Of a stretch of 64,000 bases of DNA, positions 36,220 to 46,294 are shown piece by piece; positions within the stretch are counted from its first letter, which is position 1, and every line of letters begins with the position of its first letter. The position numbers were made by a program, and so were the translations under genes. Source of the DNA: Methanobrevibacter sp. UBA412 (GTDB taxonomy: Archaea > Methanobacteriota > Methanobacteria > Methanobacteriales > Methanobacteriaceae); NCBI GenBank assembly GCA_002495685.1, contig DAGJ01000007.1, positions 27,013 through 91,012 of the forward strand, given 5' to 3'. The notes beneath the pieces were generated by a model. The model saw nothing but the letters and a program-made list of their open reading frames with translations, was not told where the DNA came from and did no database searches.

Positions 36220-36957
36220 TTATTTTATATCTTGTGATTTTTTTGATAGGTAGTATGCTAATTTAATACTTCTTATATAAGTTTCAGTGCTTTGATCTCT
36301 ACTTGTGTCTATATATATTTCGGGTATTCCTAATGTTATTGCACCCATACTTGGCCATTTGTTCATTAATACAAGTGTTCTAAATATTATATTACCTATT
36401 ATTCCATCTGGGCATATTATTATATTATTTTTTTCTTGTATTGCTTTTTCTATTAGTATGTAATAATTGGTGATTTGATATTGAGGATATTCTTTTTGGA
36501 TTTCTTTTGTTAATTTTTCTGATTCTTTTAAACTTTGATCTATAATTTGGCTTCTGTTTTCATCGTCTTTTCGTCCTTTTGCAAGTATTGCTATTTTTGG
36601 TGTTTTTTCCAAGTTTTCTAGGAATTCTATATTTTGTTTTATTAGTTCTTTTTTGTTTTTTAATGTTGTTCCTTCATCTATTCCTACAGGAGTTAATAAA
36701 AATTTATTTTTTTCTCCATTTATTATTGTGGAGCGGTTTATTTTTGTATTAGTATGTGTTTTTTTTATATTTTGTATTATATTTTTTGCGGGTAGTGATC
36801 CTCTTATTACAGCATTTATATTTGGGTTTTTTATTGCTTTTAAGAGTTCTTGGTTGGTTTTCACTGTTTTTATATTTATGTTTGGGTTTTTTTCAAATTC
36901 TTTTGTTGCTTTTAAGGTGTTTTTGTTTAGTCCTTCACCTATTATTATGTTTATCAT
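36220..36957 (-). CDS. mtxX: Methanogenesis marker protein 4 (Mmp4/MtxX), phosphotransacetylase-like
   Basis: A 245-aa protein of the PTA/PTB fold that is conserved across methanogens without a defined reaction. TPVGIDEGTTLKNKKELI, PKIAILAKGRKDDENR and CPDGIIGNIIFRTLVLM are the recognisable stretches; the last corresponds to the catalytic-site loop of phosphotransacylases. It reads into uppS 67 bp downstream on the same strand. It is very Lys/Asn/Ile-rich even for this genome. Confidence 0.85.
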   Translation of the reverse strand: MINIIIGEGLNKNTLKATKEFEKNPNINIKTVKTNQELLKAIKNPNINAVIRGSLPAKNIIQNIKKTHTNTKINRSTIINGEKNKFLLTPVGIDEGTTLKNKKELIKQNIEFLENLEKTPKIAILAKGRKDDENRSQIIDQSLKESEKLTKEIQKEYPQYQITNYYILIEKAIQEKNNIIICPDGIIGNIIFRTLVLMNKWPSMGAITLGIPEIYIDTSRDQSTETYIRSIKLAYYLSKKSQDIK

Positions 36958-37131
36958 GTTATTCTTTTTGTTTATCTTTTATTTTATATTTATTTTTTTT
37001 AAGGTTTCTTTGTTGGGTTATATTTATATAGTATGTAATCTATATTTTACAATTGGAATATATATTTTACATAACTATTAATAGTTTGATAATTATAAAA
37101 GTTAATAATTATAATTTTTAATAAAAATTTA

Positions 37132-37788
37132 ATGGAAGATGATTCAAAAATGGGAACTCAAAAGAAGATAGCAATCCTATTACTCATAATAATATTATTT
37201 GGATTAATATTCTTTGTCTTTAATGGAATTTTCTTAGGAGACAGTAGTGGATCCAATATTTTAGTATGTGCTGTTGATGAATCTGAAAACAGGCCTGGAA
37301 TGGGTGCTGTTGATATGGCATATTTAATAAGTACAACTGGAGGAAATAATACTCCAATTTATCCATCTGGAATGGTTCATCCTACTGCATCTGAACCTGC
37401 CGAGGCGCAAGCAGAAGGGGCGGGAAGTCAATTATTATTACATGATTCATTATGGAATAATGATACAAAACAAGGAGCCCAATATGCAAAAGAAATAGTT
37501 GAATATAATACAAATCAATCAGTTGGTCCGGTAATTTTAATAAATACAAAAGCTTTAGATGCAATTATACAAGCGGCTTCACCATTAGAATATAATGGTC
37601 AAGTAGTAAATGCTTCAGGTATAGATCTTATACGTGAAGATCAAGTCCAAGGTGCAAGTAGGGGAGATGCTGTTTTATCTTTTGCTGATGCACTAATTAA
37701 TGCAACACATAATCCGATGAAATTAATTAAAATGGCAGGAGCTGCATCCTCTCAATATTTCCAAGGTAACCTTAGAATATACTTTTAA
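37132..37788 (+). CDS. DUF4012-type membrane-anchored protein (first of tandem pair)
   Basis: 218 aa with one N-terminal membrane helix (residues about 13-33) and an extracytoplasmic domain. ILVCAVDESENRPGMGAVDMAYLI, GMVHPTASEP, LLLHDSLWNND and VGPVILINTKALDAII with IREDQ match DUF4012, a domain distantly resembling LytR-CpsA-Psr ligases. The start could instead be ATG 37150, which has GGAAGATGAT just upstream. A paralogue follows after 137 bp. A role in envelope polymer attachment is only a suggestion. Confidence 0.75.
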   Translation: MEDDSKMGTQKKIAILLLIIILFGLIFFVFNGIFLGDSSGSNILVCAVDESENRPGMGAVDMAYLISTTGGNNTPIYPSGMVHPTASEPAEAQAEGAGSQLLLHDSLWNNDTKQGAQYAKEIVEYNTNQSVGPVILINTKALDAIIQAASPLEYNGQVVNASGIDLIREDQVQGASRGDAVLSFADALINATHNPMKLIKMAGAASSQYFQGNLRIYF

Positions 37789-37925
37789 TTTTAAGGTTAT
37801 TTCTTACTTTTTTTTAAATTTAGAATTAATCATTAAATATAATTTTAAAAAACTTAAATTTATATTAAATGAAGTTTAAAATTATAATTTGATTATTTAA
37901 TCAAATTAACTTAAGTGATTTTTTT

Positions 37926-38657
37926 ATGAAGAGAAGAAATAAACTATTAATAGCGATTTTAATTTCTATAATCGCTTTAATTTTAGTAGTTATTGCTGGA
38001 CAAATGTTTTTTGACCATGGTGGGGATTTAACTCAAGGTGAAAAGAAAATATTAGTTTGTGCAGTGGATCAAACTGAGGAGCGTCCTGGAATGGGTGCTG
38101 TTGATATGGCTTATATTATTACATTGGAAAATGGTTCAGTTTCACATTATACTCCAATTTATCCTCATGGTATGAGACATCCTACTAAAAACGAGCCTAC
38201 TGAAGCTCTTAATACGGGTGCTAGAGATAATGGTGGAAAAATGTTGCTCCATGATGCATTGTGGTATAATGACACAGATGAAGGTGTTCAAAATGTTAAA
38301 GAAATTGTTGAATATAATAAAAGTGTTAAATTAGATGCTGTTGTATTGGTTAATGTGGAAGCTGCTGATGCAATTGTTAAATCTGCGGGTCCGTTAGAGA
38401 TTAATGGAACTCCTACAGTTGTTAATGTACTTGATTTTGTTCGGGAAGATCAACATCAAAATAACAATACTAGGGGTCAAGCTATTATAACGGTTGTTGA
38501 AGGTTTATCTAATGCTGTTCAAGATCCTGCTACTCGTAATACTATGATGCAAATGGCTATTACTCAGTATAATAAAGGAAATATTGTGGTATGGCCTAAA
38601 GGTTCATTTATACAATTGCTTTATACGAAAGGTTTTAATTCAATTGTTAATAACTAA
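37926..38657 (+). CDS. DUF4012-type membrane-anchored protein (second of tandem pair)
   Basis: 243-aa paralogue of the preceding gene: the same helix anchor (about 5-27), ILVCAVDQTEERPGMGAVDMAY, TPIYPHGMRHPTKNEP, LLHDALWYND, AVVLVNVEAADAIVKSAGPLEING and REDQ. It is about 25 residues longer at the C-terminus (WPKGSFIQLLYTKGF). ATG follows AAGTGATTTTTTT. A strong hairpin terminator follows. Tandem duplication is clear by eye. Confidence 0.8.
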   Translation: MKRRNKLLIAILISIIALILVVIAGQMFFDHGGDLTQGEKKILVCAVDQTEERPGMGAVDMAYIITLENGSVSHYTPIYPHGMRHPTKNEPTEALNTGARDNGGKMLLHDALWYNDTDEGVQNVKEIVEYNKSVKLDAVVLVNVEAADAIVKSAGPLEINGTPTVVNVLDFVREDQHQNNNTRGQAIITVVEGLSNAVQDPATRNTMMQMAITQYNKGNIVVWPKGSFIQLLYTKGFNSIVNN

Positions 38658-38677
38658 TGAATTTATTAATTGTTAAG

Positions 38678-38708
38678 GGAAAACTCTATGGGGTTTTCCT
38701 TTTTTTTA
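38678..38708 (+). terminator. Hairpin plus T8 after the DUF4012 pair
   Basis: GGAAAACTC at 38678-38686 and GGGTTTTCC at 38691-38699 pair over nine positions (one G-T wobble) around a TATG loop, followed by eight T. The shape is that of an intrinsic terminator. Confidence 0.7.
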
Positions 38709-38837
38709 TAGATTAAGTAATACTTTTTATTATTTATTTAATATCAAGATAATAATTTTATATAATAATTTATAAAAAAAGTAATAACATAAACCCTTCA
38801 TTTAGTACTAAGATAAAAAAAGGGAGGATACAAAAAA

Positions 38838-40010
38838 TTGCAATACAGAGAATTAGGAAAAACAGGAGAAAAAGTATCACAAATAGGCTTTGGACTAATG
38901 AGATTACCAGTATTAATTGGTGACAACACAAAAATTGATACTAAAAAAGCCTCTGAAATGTTATCTTATGGAATTGATAATGGAATAAACATATTAGATA
39001 CAGGATTTGATTATCATGGCAACTGCTTAGATGAAAATGGTGGAGCATCCGAACCATTCTTATCCGAATTTTTAGATATGGGTTATCGAGAAAAAGTATT
39101 AATAAGTAGTAAACTACCATTATACCCAATCAATAAAAAAGAAGACTTAGATTATTACTTCAACAAACAATTAGAAAGATTAAACACAGATTGTATTGAT
39201 ATTTACATGCTCCATGGAATTAAAACAAACCTATGGGGTAAACTAATGTTTACTGGGTATCTTAATGAATTTTTAGACAACCTCTTATCTGAAGGAAAAG
39301 TAAAACATATTGGATTTTCACATCACGGAGATTATCAACTGTTCCAGAAAGTAATGAATTATTATGATAAATGGGAAGTAGTACTCACACAAATGAACTA
39401 CTTAGACACACAATATAAAAGTGGAAAAAAAACAATAGATTACGTTGGAGACAATGGAATAGGAAATATGATAATGGAACCTCTAAGAGGAGGAACATTA
39501 GTAAATAATATACCTCCAAAAGTTCAAGAATTAATGAATGCTAGTGACAATATTAAATCACCAATAGAATGGGGATTAGGATATCTTTGGAACATGCCAC
39601 ATATCAATTGTGTATTAAGTGGAATGAGTACATTAGAACAAGTAAAAACTAATATTGAAATAGCAAACAAAGCTAAACCAGGATATTTCACAGAAGAAGA
39701 TAATAAAATCCTTAAAAAAATAATCAATGAATTTCGTCACTCTAGTGAAATCTCATGTACTTACTGTAATTATTGTATGCCTTGTTCCCATGGAGTAAAC
39801 ATACCTAAATGTTTTCATGAATACAATGAATCAAAAGTATTTGATAAACCAGATAAAATTTCTAATCAATACTTTGATGTAATAACTGAAAAAAGTAGAG
39901 CAGATCAATGTAAAAATTGTGCACAATGTTTAGAAGAATGTCCACAAGATATTGATATAATGACTGAATTACATAAAGTAGAAGATTACTTCAAAAATAC
40001 TAAGCATTAA
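38838..40010 (+). CDS. Aldo/keto reductase with C-terminal ferredoxin domain
   Basis: A 390-aa fusion. Residues 1-280 are an AKR barrel: YRELGKTGEKVSQIGFGLMR, DTGFDYHGN with the catalytic Asp/Tyr, DIYMLHG and GFSHHGDYQLF. The C-terminus has CTYCNYCMPCSHGVNIPKC and CKNCAQCLEECPQDIDI, consistent with two [4Fe-4S] clusters. Such fusions are common in anaerobes and probably exchange electrons with ferredoxin; substrate unknown. TTG start follows GGGAGGAT. Monocistronic, after a terminator. Confidence 0.9.
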   Translation: MQYRELGKTGEKVSQIGFGLMRLPVLIGDNTKIDTKKASEMLSYGIDNGINILDTGFDYHGNCLDENGGASEPFLSEFLDMGYREKVLISSKLPLYPINKKEDLDYYFNKQLERLNTDCIDIYMLHGIKTNLWGKLMFTGYLNEFLDNLLSEGKVKHIGFSHHGDYQLFQKVMNYYDKWEVVLTQMNYLDTQYKSGKKTIDYVGDNGIGNMIMEPLRGGTLVNNIPPKVQELMNASDNIKSPIEWGLGYLWNMPHINCVLSGMSTLEQVKTNIEIANKAKPGYFTEEDNKILKKIINEFRHSSEISCTYCNYCMPCSHGVNIPKCFHEYNESKVFDKPDKISNQYFDVITEKSRADQCKNCAQCLEECPQDIDIMTELHKVEDYFKNTKH

Positions 40011-40157
40011 TTCATAAACAAATTTTTAATAGTGATTATTGAAGTTAGTATAGTGTGATTAATTTTTAATATAAAATAGGATTAACTATTTTTGTATTGA
40101 TAATTTTAATAGTAGAAATTATAAAATATAAAATAACTACTAATTGAAGTGATAAAT

Positions 40158-40847
40158 TTGCCACGAAATGTATTGATTAAGCATGCTCCAGATCGTTTAT
40201 CTGGGTTAATTGATGGAATTTATGCTATTGCTATGACAATACTTGTTTTGAGTATTGCAGTACCTTCAGCTAATGTAATTACTACCAATTACCAAATGAC
40301 TACTTATATAATTGAATCCTTAGGACCTTCAATATTAATGTATTTTATAAGTTTCTTTTTAATAGCTAACTTCTGGTCTAATAGTAATTTACTTTTAATC
40401 ATTGAAGAAATTGATAATACAGTTTACTATATCAATTTAGTTGCTTTAGCATTTATTTGTTTAATTCCATTTGCTACAGAATTTTTAGCAAAATTTTGGA
40501 CATTTTTTGAAGCAGATATTATTTTTGCATCATTAATTTTTATAGTATCCTTATTATACCTTTATATGTTTATACATTCATTTAAAAAAGATATTATCAT
40601 GAAAAATTTTAGAGTTCAAATGAAGCCATATATGCGTACTCTAATGTTTATAATTTTGTATCCCGTTATTGCATCTGGATTAGCAATTATTTTAAGTTTT
40701 TATTCACCTGTATTAAGTATATCATCCTATCTCTTAGTATTAATCCTAAGATTAATTTGGAAAATCTTTAAACATATGGATATTAATCCTGCTGATGAAA
40801 ATCATATTAAAGCTCTTGAAAAAGAAGTTGAAGAAGGCAATAATTAA
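40158..40847 (+). CDS. TMEM175-family potassium channel-like membrane protein
   Basis: About 229 aa with five to six membrane helices. RLSGLIDGIYAIAMTILVLSI near residue 15 corresponds to the RxxxFSD helix-1 signature of TMEM175/DUF1211 proteins (here with Ile/Asp variation), and there is a single six-helix unit as in prokaryotic members, which assemble as tetramers. TTG 40158 follows AAGTGATAAA; the GTG at 40149 is then part of the ribosome binding site. The C-terminal tail is charged and cytosolic. Confidence 0.8.
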   Translation: MPRNVLIKHAPDRLSGLIDGIYAIAMTILVLSIAVPSANVITTNYQMTTYIIESLGPSILMYFISFFLIANFWSNSNLLLIIEEIDNTVYYINLVALAFICLIPFATEFLAKFWTFFEADIIFASLIFIVSLLYLYMFIHSFKKDIIMKNFRVQMKPYMRTLMFIILYPVIASGLAIILSFYSPVLSISSYLLVLILRLIWKIFKHMDINPADENHIKALEKEVEEGNN

Positions 40848-40936
40848 AAATCTAAATATTTTTTCTATTTTTTAAAATTTTTTGTAATTTTTAAATATAA
40901 TATTGTACTATAATATTAATTATGATAGGTGAGAAT

Positions 40937-41839
40937 TTGATTACTGGTATAGTTGATATAGGTTCTAATACTATACGTTTAAATGTTTATAATATAAATG
41001 AAGAAAATTTTGAATTAATGCTTTCAAAAAAGGTATCTGCAGGTTTAATTAATTATAAAAAAAACAAAATCCTCAATGAACAGGGGATTAAAATATTAAT
41101 AAGTACTATTCAAGATTTTAAAAAAATTTTAGACTTTTTAAATATTAAAAATTATCATTTTTTTGCTACCGCATCTTTACGTAATATTAAAAATAAAGAT
41201 AATGTTTTAAAACAAGTGAAAGATAAAACTGGAATTAGTATTGAATTAATTTCAGGTAAAGAAGAAGCGCAATTAAGTTTTCAAGGAGTTGTTTCATCTA
41301 TTAAAGAGAAAGATGGAGTTTTAATAGATTTAGGTGGAGGCAGTACTGAAATTGTTATCTTTGAAGATTCCAAATCTAAATTAACTTTTAGTTTACCAAT
41401 CGGTTCTTTAAGTCTTTTTAATAAATATGTAAATCATATGTTACCTACATATGAAGAAGCTGAAGATATTAGAGAAGAGGTATTTCATCAATTAAAAGTT
41501 TTAAAAGTCCCTCATTTAAAAATTAAGAATATGGTTGGTGTAGGTGGTACTATACGTGCTATAAAAAAATTATTAATATCTGAAGGTTTGCAAGATGAAT
41601 CAAATAATTTAATATTTTCAAGTTTACTTAAAGAAGTAGAAAAAGACTTGAAACATAATGATAAAAAAACTTATATGAAAATTTTAAAAGTTAAAGCTTC
41701 ACGTATACATACTTTAGTTCCTGGTTTAATTGTAATTGATGCAATATGTGATTATTTTGGTGTAAGGGAAATACAAGCTTGTAAATTTGGTGTTCGTGAA
41801 GGATATTTAAATTCTAAAATAATTAATGATAGTGAGTAA
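40937..41839 (+). CDS. ppx: Exopolyphosphatase (Ppx/GppA family)
   Basis: About 300 aa of the ASKHA fold. GIVDIGSNTIRLNVYN is the first phosphate loop, ATASLRNIKNKD the adenosine-type motif, and GVLIDLGGGSTEIVIF the second phosphate loop; GVGGTIRAIKKL follows. TTG 40937 has AGGTGAG just upstream; ATG 40922 is the longer alternative. The 6-bp gap to ppk indicates co-expression of polyphosphate-degrading and -making enzymes. It is the short form lacking the C-terminal HD domain. Confidence 0.9.
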   Translation: MITGIVDIGSNTIRLNVYNINEENFELMLSKKVSAGLINYKKNKILNEQGIKILISTIQDFKKILDFLNIKNYHFFATASLRNIKNKDNVLKQVKDKTGISIELISGKEEAQLSFQGVVSSIKEKDGVLIDLGGGSTEIVIFEDSKSKLTFSLPIGSLSLFNKYVNHMLPTYEEAEDIREEVFHQLKVLKVPHLKIKNMVGVGGTIRAIKKLLISEGLQDESNNLIFSSLLKEVEKDLKHNDKKTYMKILKVKASRIHTLVPGLIVIDAICDYFGVREIQACKFGVREGYLNSKIINDSE

Positions 41840-41844
41840 TTTTA

Positions 41845-44013
41845 ATGTCTAAAAAGAAGAATAAGAATAAAGGTTTTATTTGTTCATATACACAAAATCG
41901 TGAACTTTCCTGGTTGAAATTTGATCAAAGGGTTTTAGAAGAAGCAGAAGATCCGGATGTTCCTTTATTAGAAAAATTAAATTTTGTAAGTATTTTCACC
42001 AGTAATCTTGATGAATTTTATATGGTTAGATGTGGAACTCTTTATGATTTAACTTTAGTCAATGATCCTGATTATTATGATAATAAAACCGGGTGGGGTG
42101 CTCAAGAGCAATTAGATAAAATTTATGAAGAAACTGTAAAATTATACCAAAAACAAGATATAATTTATCATGATATACTAACAGATCTTAGTAAACACGG
42201 TATTGTAAATTTAAATTATAAAGATTTAACAAAAAAAGAAAAAACTTTTGTTGATAATTATTTCACTGAATTCATATTACCTGTACTCTCCCCATTGATG
42301 TTAGGTGATAATCAACCTTTCCCTCATTTAAAAAATAAAGCTTTAAATATTGTTTTAGAATTAAAGGATGAATATGGTATTTATCATGCGGTAGTTCCTA
42401 TCCCTAATTCACTTCCTAGAGTAATTTATCCTGATGAGGGTATGAAAAATTTTGCTCCTGATAGAATTAGAAATCTTAAAAAAGCTCGTTTTATTTTACT
42501 TGAAAAAGTTATTTTAAAACATGTTGATGAGATTTTCAGTAATTATGAAGTAGCAGAAAAGGCAATAATTTCTGTAACACGTAATGCAGATATTAATTTA
42601 TCTACTAAAAAATTAGATGATGATGAGGATTACAGACATCATATGAAAAGTATTCTTAAAAAAAGAAATCGTTTAGCACCTATACGTTTAGAAATTTATA
42701 AAAATGTTAATCCTTATCTTAGGTTAATGTTATGTAATTATTTGAATTTAAATTTAAATCAATCTTTTGTTTCAAACACTCCTCTTGAAATGTCTTATAC
42801 TAAAGAAATTTTCAATAATGTTAGTCATGATTATTTTAAGGATTTATTTTATACTCCTTATACACAACGGATTACTAATGAGTTAACTGATGATCCAATT
42901 ATTCCACAAATTAAAAAGAAAAATGTATTAATATTTTATCCTTATGAATCTATGGATACATTTTTAAAATTGCTTAAGGAAGCAGCAAGAGATCCTAAAG
43001 TTGTTAGTATTAAAATGACTATATATCGTTTAAGTAACACTAGTAAAGTTATAAAATACTTATTGGAAGCTGCAGATAATGGTAAAAAGATTACAGTTTT
43101 AATGGAACTTAAAGCACGTTTTGATGAACAAAACAATATTAGATATACTGAACTTTTAGAACAAGAAGGTTGTAATATTTTATATGGATTTGATCAATTT
43201 AAAGTCCACAGCAAAATTTGTCTTATTACAAGACGTGAAGATGATGGTAACTTTTCTTGTACTGCTCAAATTGGTACAGGTAATTATAATGAAAAAACTA
43301 GTAAAATTTATTCTGATTTTTGTTACATAACTTCTAATAAAGGTATTTGTGGAGATGCAGTTGAATTCTTTAAGAATATGGAAGCAGGTAATCTTAAAGG
43401 GGATTATAAAAATTTACTTGTTGCACCTTATGGTTTTCGTAAAGCAATGTTAAAAAATATTCGTAAAACTATTAAAAAAGCAGAAAATGGTGAAAAAGCA
43501 ATTATTATAATGAAAATGAATAGTTTGACTGATAAAAAAGTTATAGATCAATTAGAAATTGCTTCTCAAGCGGGAGTTAAAATTAAATTGATTATTAGAG
43601 GAATTTGTACTCTTGTTCCAGGTATTCCTGGACATACGGATAATATTTCAGTTATTAGTGTTGTGGGTAGATTTTTAGAACATACAAGAATATATTGTTT
43701 TGGTAGTGAACCTGAAAATGATTCAAAAAAATCTCCAGAATCTTTACTTAAAATGTATATAAGTAGTGCAGATATGATGACACGTAATACACAAAAACGT
43801 GTAGAGATTGCTACTCCAATTAAGGATAAAAAAGTGAAAAAACAAATTTACCATATTCTTAATGTCTTTTTACATGATAATGTTAAAGCTCGTAAGTTAA
43901 ATCGTGAAGGATTCTATGATAAAATTGCTGAAGGATCTAAAAAAGTTAATGCCCAAGCAACTTTCATGAAAGAGTATGCAAAAAAGGATAATAAAACTAT
44001 AGAAGATTATTAA
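41845..44013 (+). CDS. ppk: Polyphosphate kinase 1
   Basis: Reversible ATP-polyphosphate phosphotransfer. 722 aa with the four usual regions: NRELSWLKFDQRVLEEA and FTSNLDEFYMVR at the N-terminus, FPHLKNKALNI in the head domain, the phospholipase-D-like catalytic halves with KMTIYRLS, MELKARFDEQNNI and the autophosphorylated histidine in FDQFKVHSKICLI, then GTGNYNEKTSKIYSDF. The second catalytic motif ends EHTRIYCFG. Operon with ppx. Full-length PPK1 is less common in archaea than in bacteria, so ancient acquisition is plausible. Confidence 0.95.
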   Translation: MSKKKNKNKGFICSYTQNRELSWLKFDQRVLEEAEDPDVPLLEKLNFVSIFTSNLDEFYMVRCGTLYDLTLVNDPDYYDNKTGWGAQEQLDKIYEETVKLYQKQDIIYHDILTDLSKHGIVNLNYKDLTKKEKTFVDNYFTEFILPVLSPLMLGDNQPFPHLKNKALNIVLELKDEYGIYHAVVPIPNSLPRVIYPDEGMKNFAPDRIRNLKKARFILLEKVILKHVDEIFSNYEVAEKAIISVTRNADINLSTKKLDDDEDYRHHMKSILKKRNRLAPIRLEIYKNVNPYLRLMLCNYLNLNLNQSFVSNTPLEMSYTKEIFNNVSHDYFKDLFYTPYTQRITNELTDDPIIPQIKKKNVLIFYPYESMDTFLKLLKEAARDPKVVSIKMTIYRLSNTSKVIKYLLEAADNGKKITVLMELKARFDEQNNIRYTELLEQEGCNILYGFDQFKVHSKICLITRREDDGNFSCTAQIGTGNYNEKTSKIYSDFCYITSNKGICGDAVEFFKNMEAGNLKGDYKNLLVAPYGFRKAMLKNIRKTIKKAENGEKAIIIMKMNSLTDKKVIDQLEIASQAGVKIKLIIRGICTLVPGIPGHTDNISVISVVGRFLEHTRIYCFGSEPENDSKKSPESLLKMYISSADMMTRNTQKRVEIATPIKDKKVKKQIYHILNVFLHDNVKARKLNREGFYDKIAEGSKKVNAQATFMKEYAKKDNKTIEDY

Positions 44014-44023
44014 TTAAATTTTT

Positions 44024-44053
44024 TATGGGAAGATTTTTTTTAATCTTCCTATA
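44024..44053. terminator. Bidirectional hairpin between ppk and hemL
   Basis: TATGGGAAGATT at 44024-44035 pairs with AATCTTCCTATA at 44042-44053 (12 positions, one wobble) around a T6 loop. It lies between two convergent genes, with T-rich flanks on the plus strand and A-rich flanks on the other, so it can serve both. Confidence 0.6.
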
Positions 44054-44055
44054 AT

Positions 44056-45321
44056 TTACTTTTGATATATTGTTTTTAAACTTTTTTCTATAGCATAAGA
44101 TGTTTTTTCAAGGTCTTCATCACTGTGTGCTCCACTTAGGAAGCAGCATTCAAATTGGCTTGGTGCTATGAATACTCCATTTTTAAGTAATTCATGGAAA
44201 TAATCGGTGAATAAGTCACTGTCACTTTTTTTTGCTTCAGTATAATTTGTTACAGGTTCTGGGTTAAAATATATTTGAAACATACTTCCTATTCCATTTA
44301 CTTGTAAGTTTAGACCTAAATCTTCAATATTGTCTTTTAATCTGAGTCTTAATAAGTTTCCTTTTTTGTTTAAAGTATCATAGAATGATTTGTCTAATTG
44401 TTCGAGTGCTGTTATACCTGCTCGTATAGATAAAGGGTTTCCACTGAATGTTCCTGCTTGGTACACTGGACCATTAGGTGCAAATAATTCCATTATTTTT
44501 TGTTTCCCCGCTATTGCTCCAATTGGTAAACCTCCTCCTAATATTTTTGCAAAAGTACAAATATCCGGAGTTACTCCGAAGTATTCTTGTGCTCCTCCTG
44601 ATGATAATCTGAAACCTGTAATTACTTCATCGAATATTAATATTATCCCATAATCTATTGTTAATTTTCTTATGAAATCTAAGTATCCTTTTTTAGGTTT
44701 TATACATCCCACATTTCCCATTACTACTTCCATAATAATACATGCTATGTTGTTTCCTTCTTCTTCAATAAGTTCTTTTAATGCTTCCTCATCATTAAAT
44801 GGTACACTCAAAGTGTTTTGTGTTGTAGATTCAGGTATTCCTTTACTATCTGGGTGTGTTGCTGCACCAGAACCTGATTTTACTAATACATAATCATGGG
44901 CACCATGATATGTTCCTTCAAACTTAACTATTTTATCTCTTCCAGTATACCCTCTAGCTAATCTAATTGCACTCATAGTTGCTTCAGTTCCACTATTACA
45001 GAATCTAACCATATCTGCACAGGGGACACGATTTATTATTTCTTGGGATAATTTAATTTCATTTTCAGTAGGTACTCCATATAATGTTCCTTTTTGGGCT
45101 TGATCTGTTATGGCTTCTACTATTTTTGGATTTGCATGGCCAAGTATTAATGGCCCATATCCAAGACAGTGGTCAATATATGTTTTACCATCAATGTCTG
45201 TAATTTTACTACCACTTGCTTGTTTTGCAAAAAATGGGTATGGTTTATATGCTCTTACAGGTGAACTAACTCCTCCGGGCATATTTTCTTTTGATATTTT
45301 AAATAGTTCTTCTGAATACAT
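44056..45321 (-). CDS. hemL: Glutamate-1-semialdehyde 2,1-aminomutase
   Basis: PLP enzyme making 5-aminolevulinate for corrinoid, F430 and other tetrapyrroles. 421 aa with [73 protein letters not shown] and [17 protein letters not shown], where Lys of the last motif holds PLP. Same strand and 28 bp downstream of cbiC, so a small tetrapyrrole operon. Confidence 0.95.
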   Translation of the reverse strand: MYSEELFKISKENMPGGVSSPVRAYKPYPFFAKQASGSKITDIDGKTYIDHCLGYGPLILGHANPKIVEAITDQAQKGTLYGVPTENEIKLSQEIINRVPCADMVRFCNSGTEATMSAIRLARGYTGRDKIVKFEGTYHGAHDYVLVKSGSGAATHPDSKGIPESTTQNTLSVPFNDEEALKELIEEEGNNIACIIMEVVMGNVGCIKPKKGYLDFIRKLTIDYGIILIFDEVITGFRLSSGGAQEYFGVTPDICTFAKILGGGLPIGAIAGKQKIMELFAPNGPVYQAGTFSGNPLSIRAGITALEQLDKSFYDTLNKKGNLLRLRLKDNIEDLGLNLQVNGIGSMFQIYFNPEPVTNYTEAKKSDSDLFTDYFHELLKNGVFIAPSQFECCFLSGAHSDEDLEKTSYAIEKSLKTIYQK

Positions 45322-45349
45322 TATTTTTGAACTTCCTTTATTTTTGTAA

Positions 45350-45985
45350 TTATTTTTTACTATTTTGGATTAATGAATTTGCACATGCAACTGCTATTGG
45401 TGTTCCGCCTTTTGGGCCGTTAGTTATTATATTTGGTATATCTGATTTTTGTAATACTTTTTTACTGTCTGCTGCTCCAACAAATCCTACTGGAACTCCT
45501 ATTATACTTTTAACATTTAATTCTCCAGTTTCTTTTAATTCAATAGCTTTTAAAAGTGCAGTTGGAGCATTACCTATTACAATTATTCCTTCAAAGCCAG
45601 TTTCTGCTGCATATTGAATTGCAGCTGCTGCACGTGTAATAGGTTCTTTTTGGGATAATTTTTTAGTTATTTCTTTAACTTTTTCATCTTTAATATAACA
45701 GTAAACATCACCATCATATTGAGTTATTCCTGATTTAACCATGTTAATATCAGTTAAAATATCTTCATTGTTTTTCAAAGCTTTAATACTAACATTAACA
45801 AAATTAGGACTTATACTTACTAATTTAGCATATTCGGGATCAGCAGTTGAATGAACAATACGCTCAACAATATCTGTTTCTATAGGATTTAAATTTTTAA
45901 CATCATCCTTAATAAGTTCTCTAATAATTTCCCGACTTTTTGTTGCAATATCCATTCCTTGATTGGTTGAAGCTCCCATAAACAT
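45350..45985 (-). CDS. cbiC: Cobalt-precorrin-8 methylmutase
   Basis: Moves the C-11 methyl group to C-12 in cobyrinate synthesis. About 211 aa with [14 protein letters not shown] (catalytic His near residue 45), [37 protein letters not shown] and [13 protein letters not shown], all conserved in CobH/CbiC. ATG 45985 follows ATGTGATAAAA. Co-transcribed with hemL. Confidence 0.95.
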   Translation of the reverse strand: MFMGASTNQGMDIATKSREIIRELIKDDVKNLNPIETDIVERIVHSTADPEYAKLVSISPNFVNVSIKALKNNEDILTDINMVKSGITQYDGDVYCYIKDEKVKEITKKLSQKEPITRAAAAIQYAAETGFEGIIVIGNAPTALLKAIELKETGELNVKSIIGVPVGFVGAADSKKVLQKSDIPNIITNGPKGGTPIAVACANSLIQNSKK

Positions 45986-46075
45986 TTTTATCACATTTCT
46001 TATTTATACTACTCTTTATTAATTAAAATTTTTCATATTTATTGTTCTAAAAAAATTGTTTAATTTAAAATTAAT

Positions 46076-46222
46076 TTAATCGTAAACTTCTATACCTATA
46101 CCTGCATAACCACAAATTGCACAATATTCATCTTCAACATTTCCATATTCATCAACTATTTGTACTATAGAATTCATTCCACATTCAGGACAATATCCGT
46201 CATGTTCTTCTCGATAACTCAT
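46076..46222 (-). CDS. 48-aa zinc-ribbon protein
   Basis: A short open frame with ATG at 46222, AAGGGGAAATATAAT upstream and a clear C4 ribbon: CPECGMNS near residue 11 and CAICGYAG near residue 34. It is acidic between the two knuckles. The spacing (C-x2-C, about 19 residues, C-x2-C) is typical of small archaeal Zn-finger proteins that bind nucleic acids or partner proteins. It lies between a YhiN-like gene and cbiC on the same strand and is short enough to be missed by length cut-offs. Confidence 0.75.
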   Translation of the reverse strand: MSYREEHDGYCPECGMNSIVQIVDEYGNVEDEYCAICGYAGIGIEVYD

Positions 46223-46294
46223 ATTATATTTCCCCTTAATATTTTTAATATATTATTAAATATTGATTGTTATAATCTAAAAAACTTATTATTT

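Noticed and set aside
36653..37081. Plus-strand hydrophobic open frame of 142 codons that could look like a membrane protein.
   Set aside because: It is antisense to mtxX (marker 4); its Phe/Leu richness comes from the Lys/Asn/Ile codons of the real gene.
40149..40157. GTG starts immediately before ATG/TTG in several genes (e.g. cbiF, thpR, cbiC, pantoate kinase, TMEM175).
   Set aside because: In each case the GTGAT is better read as the Shine-Dalgarno (complementary to the 16S rRNA 3' end) a few bases before the next start codon, so the shorter start was used.
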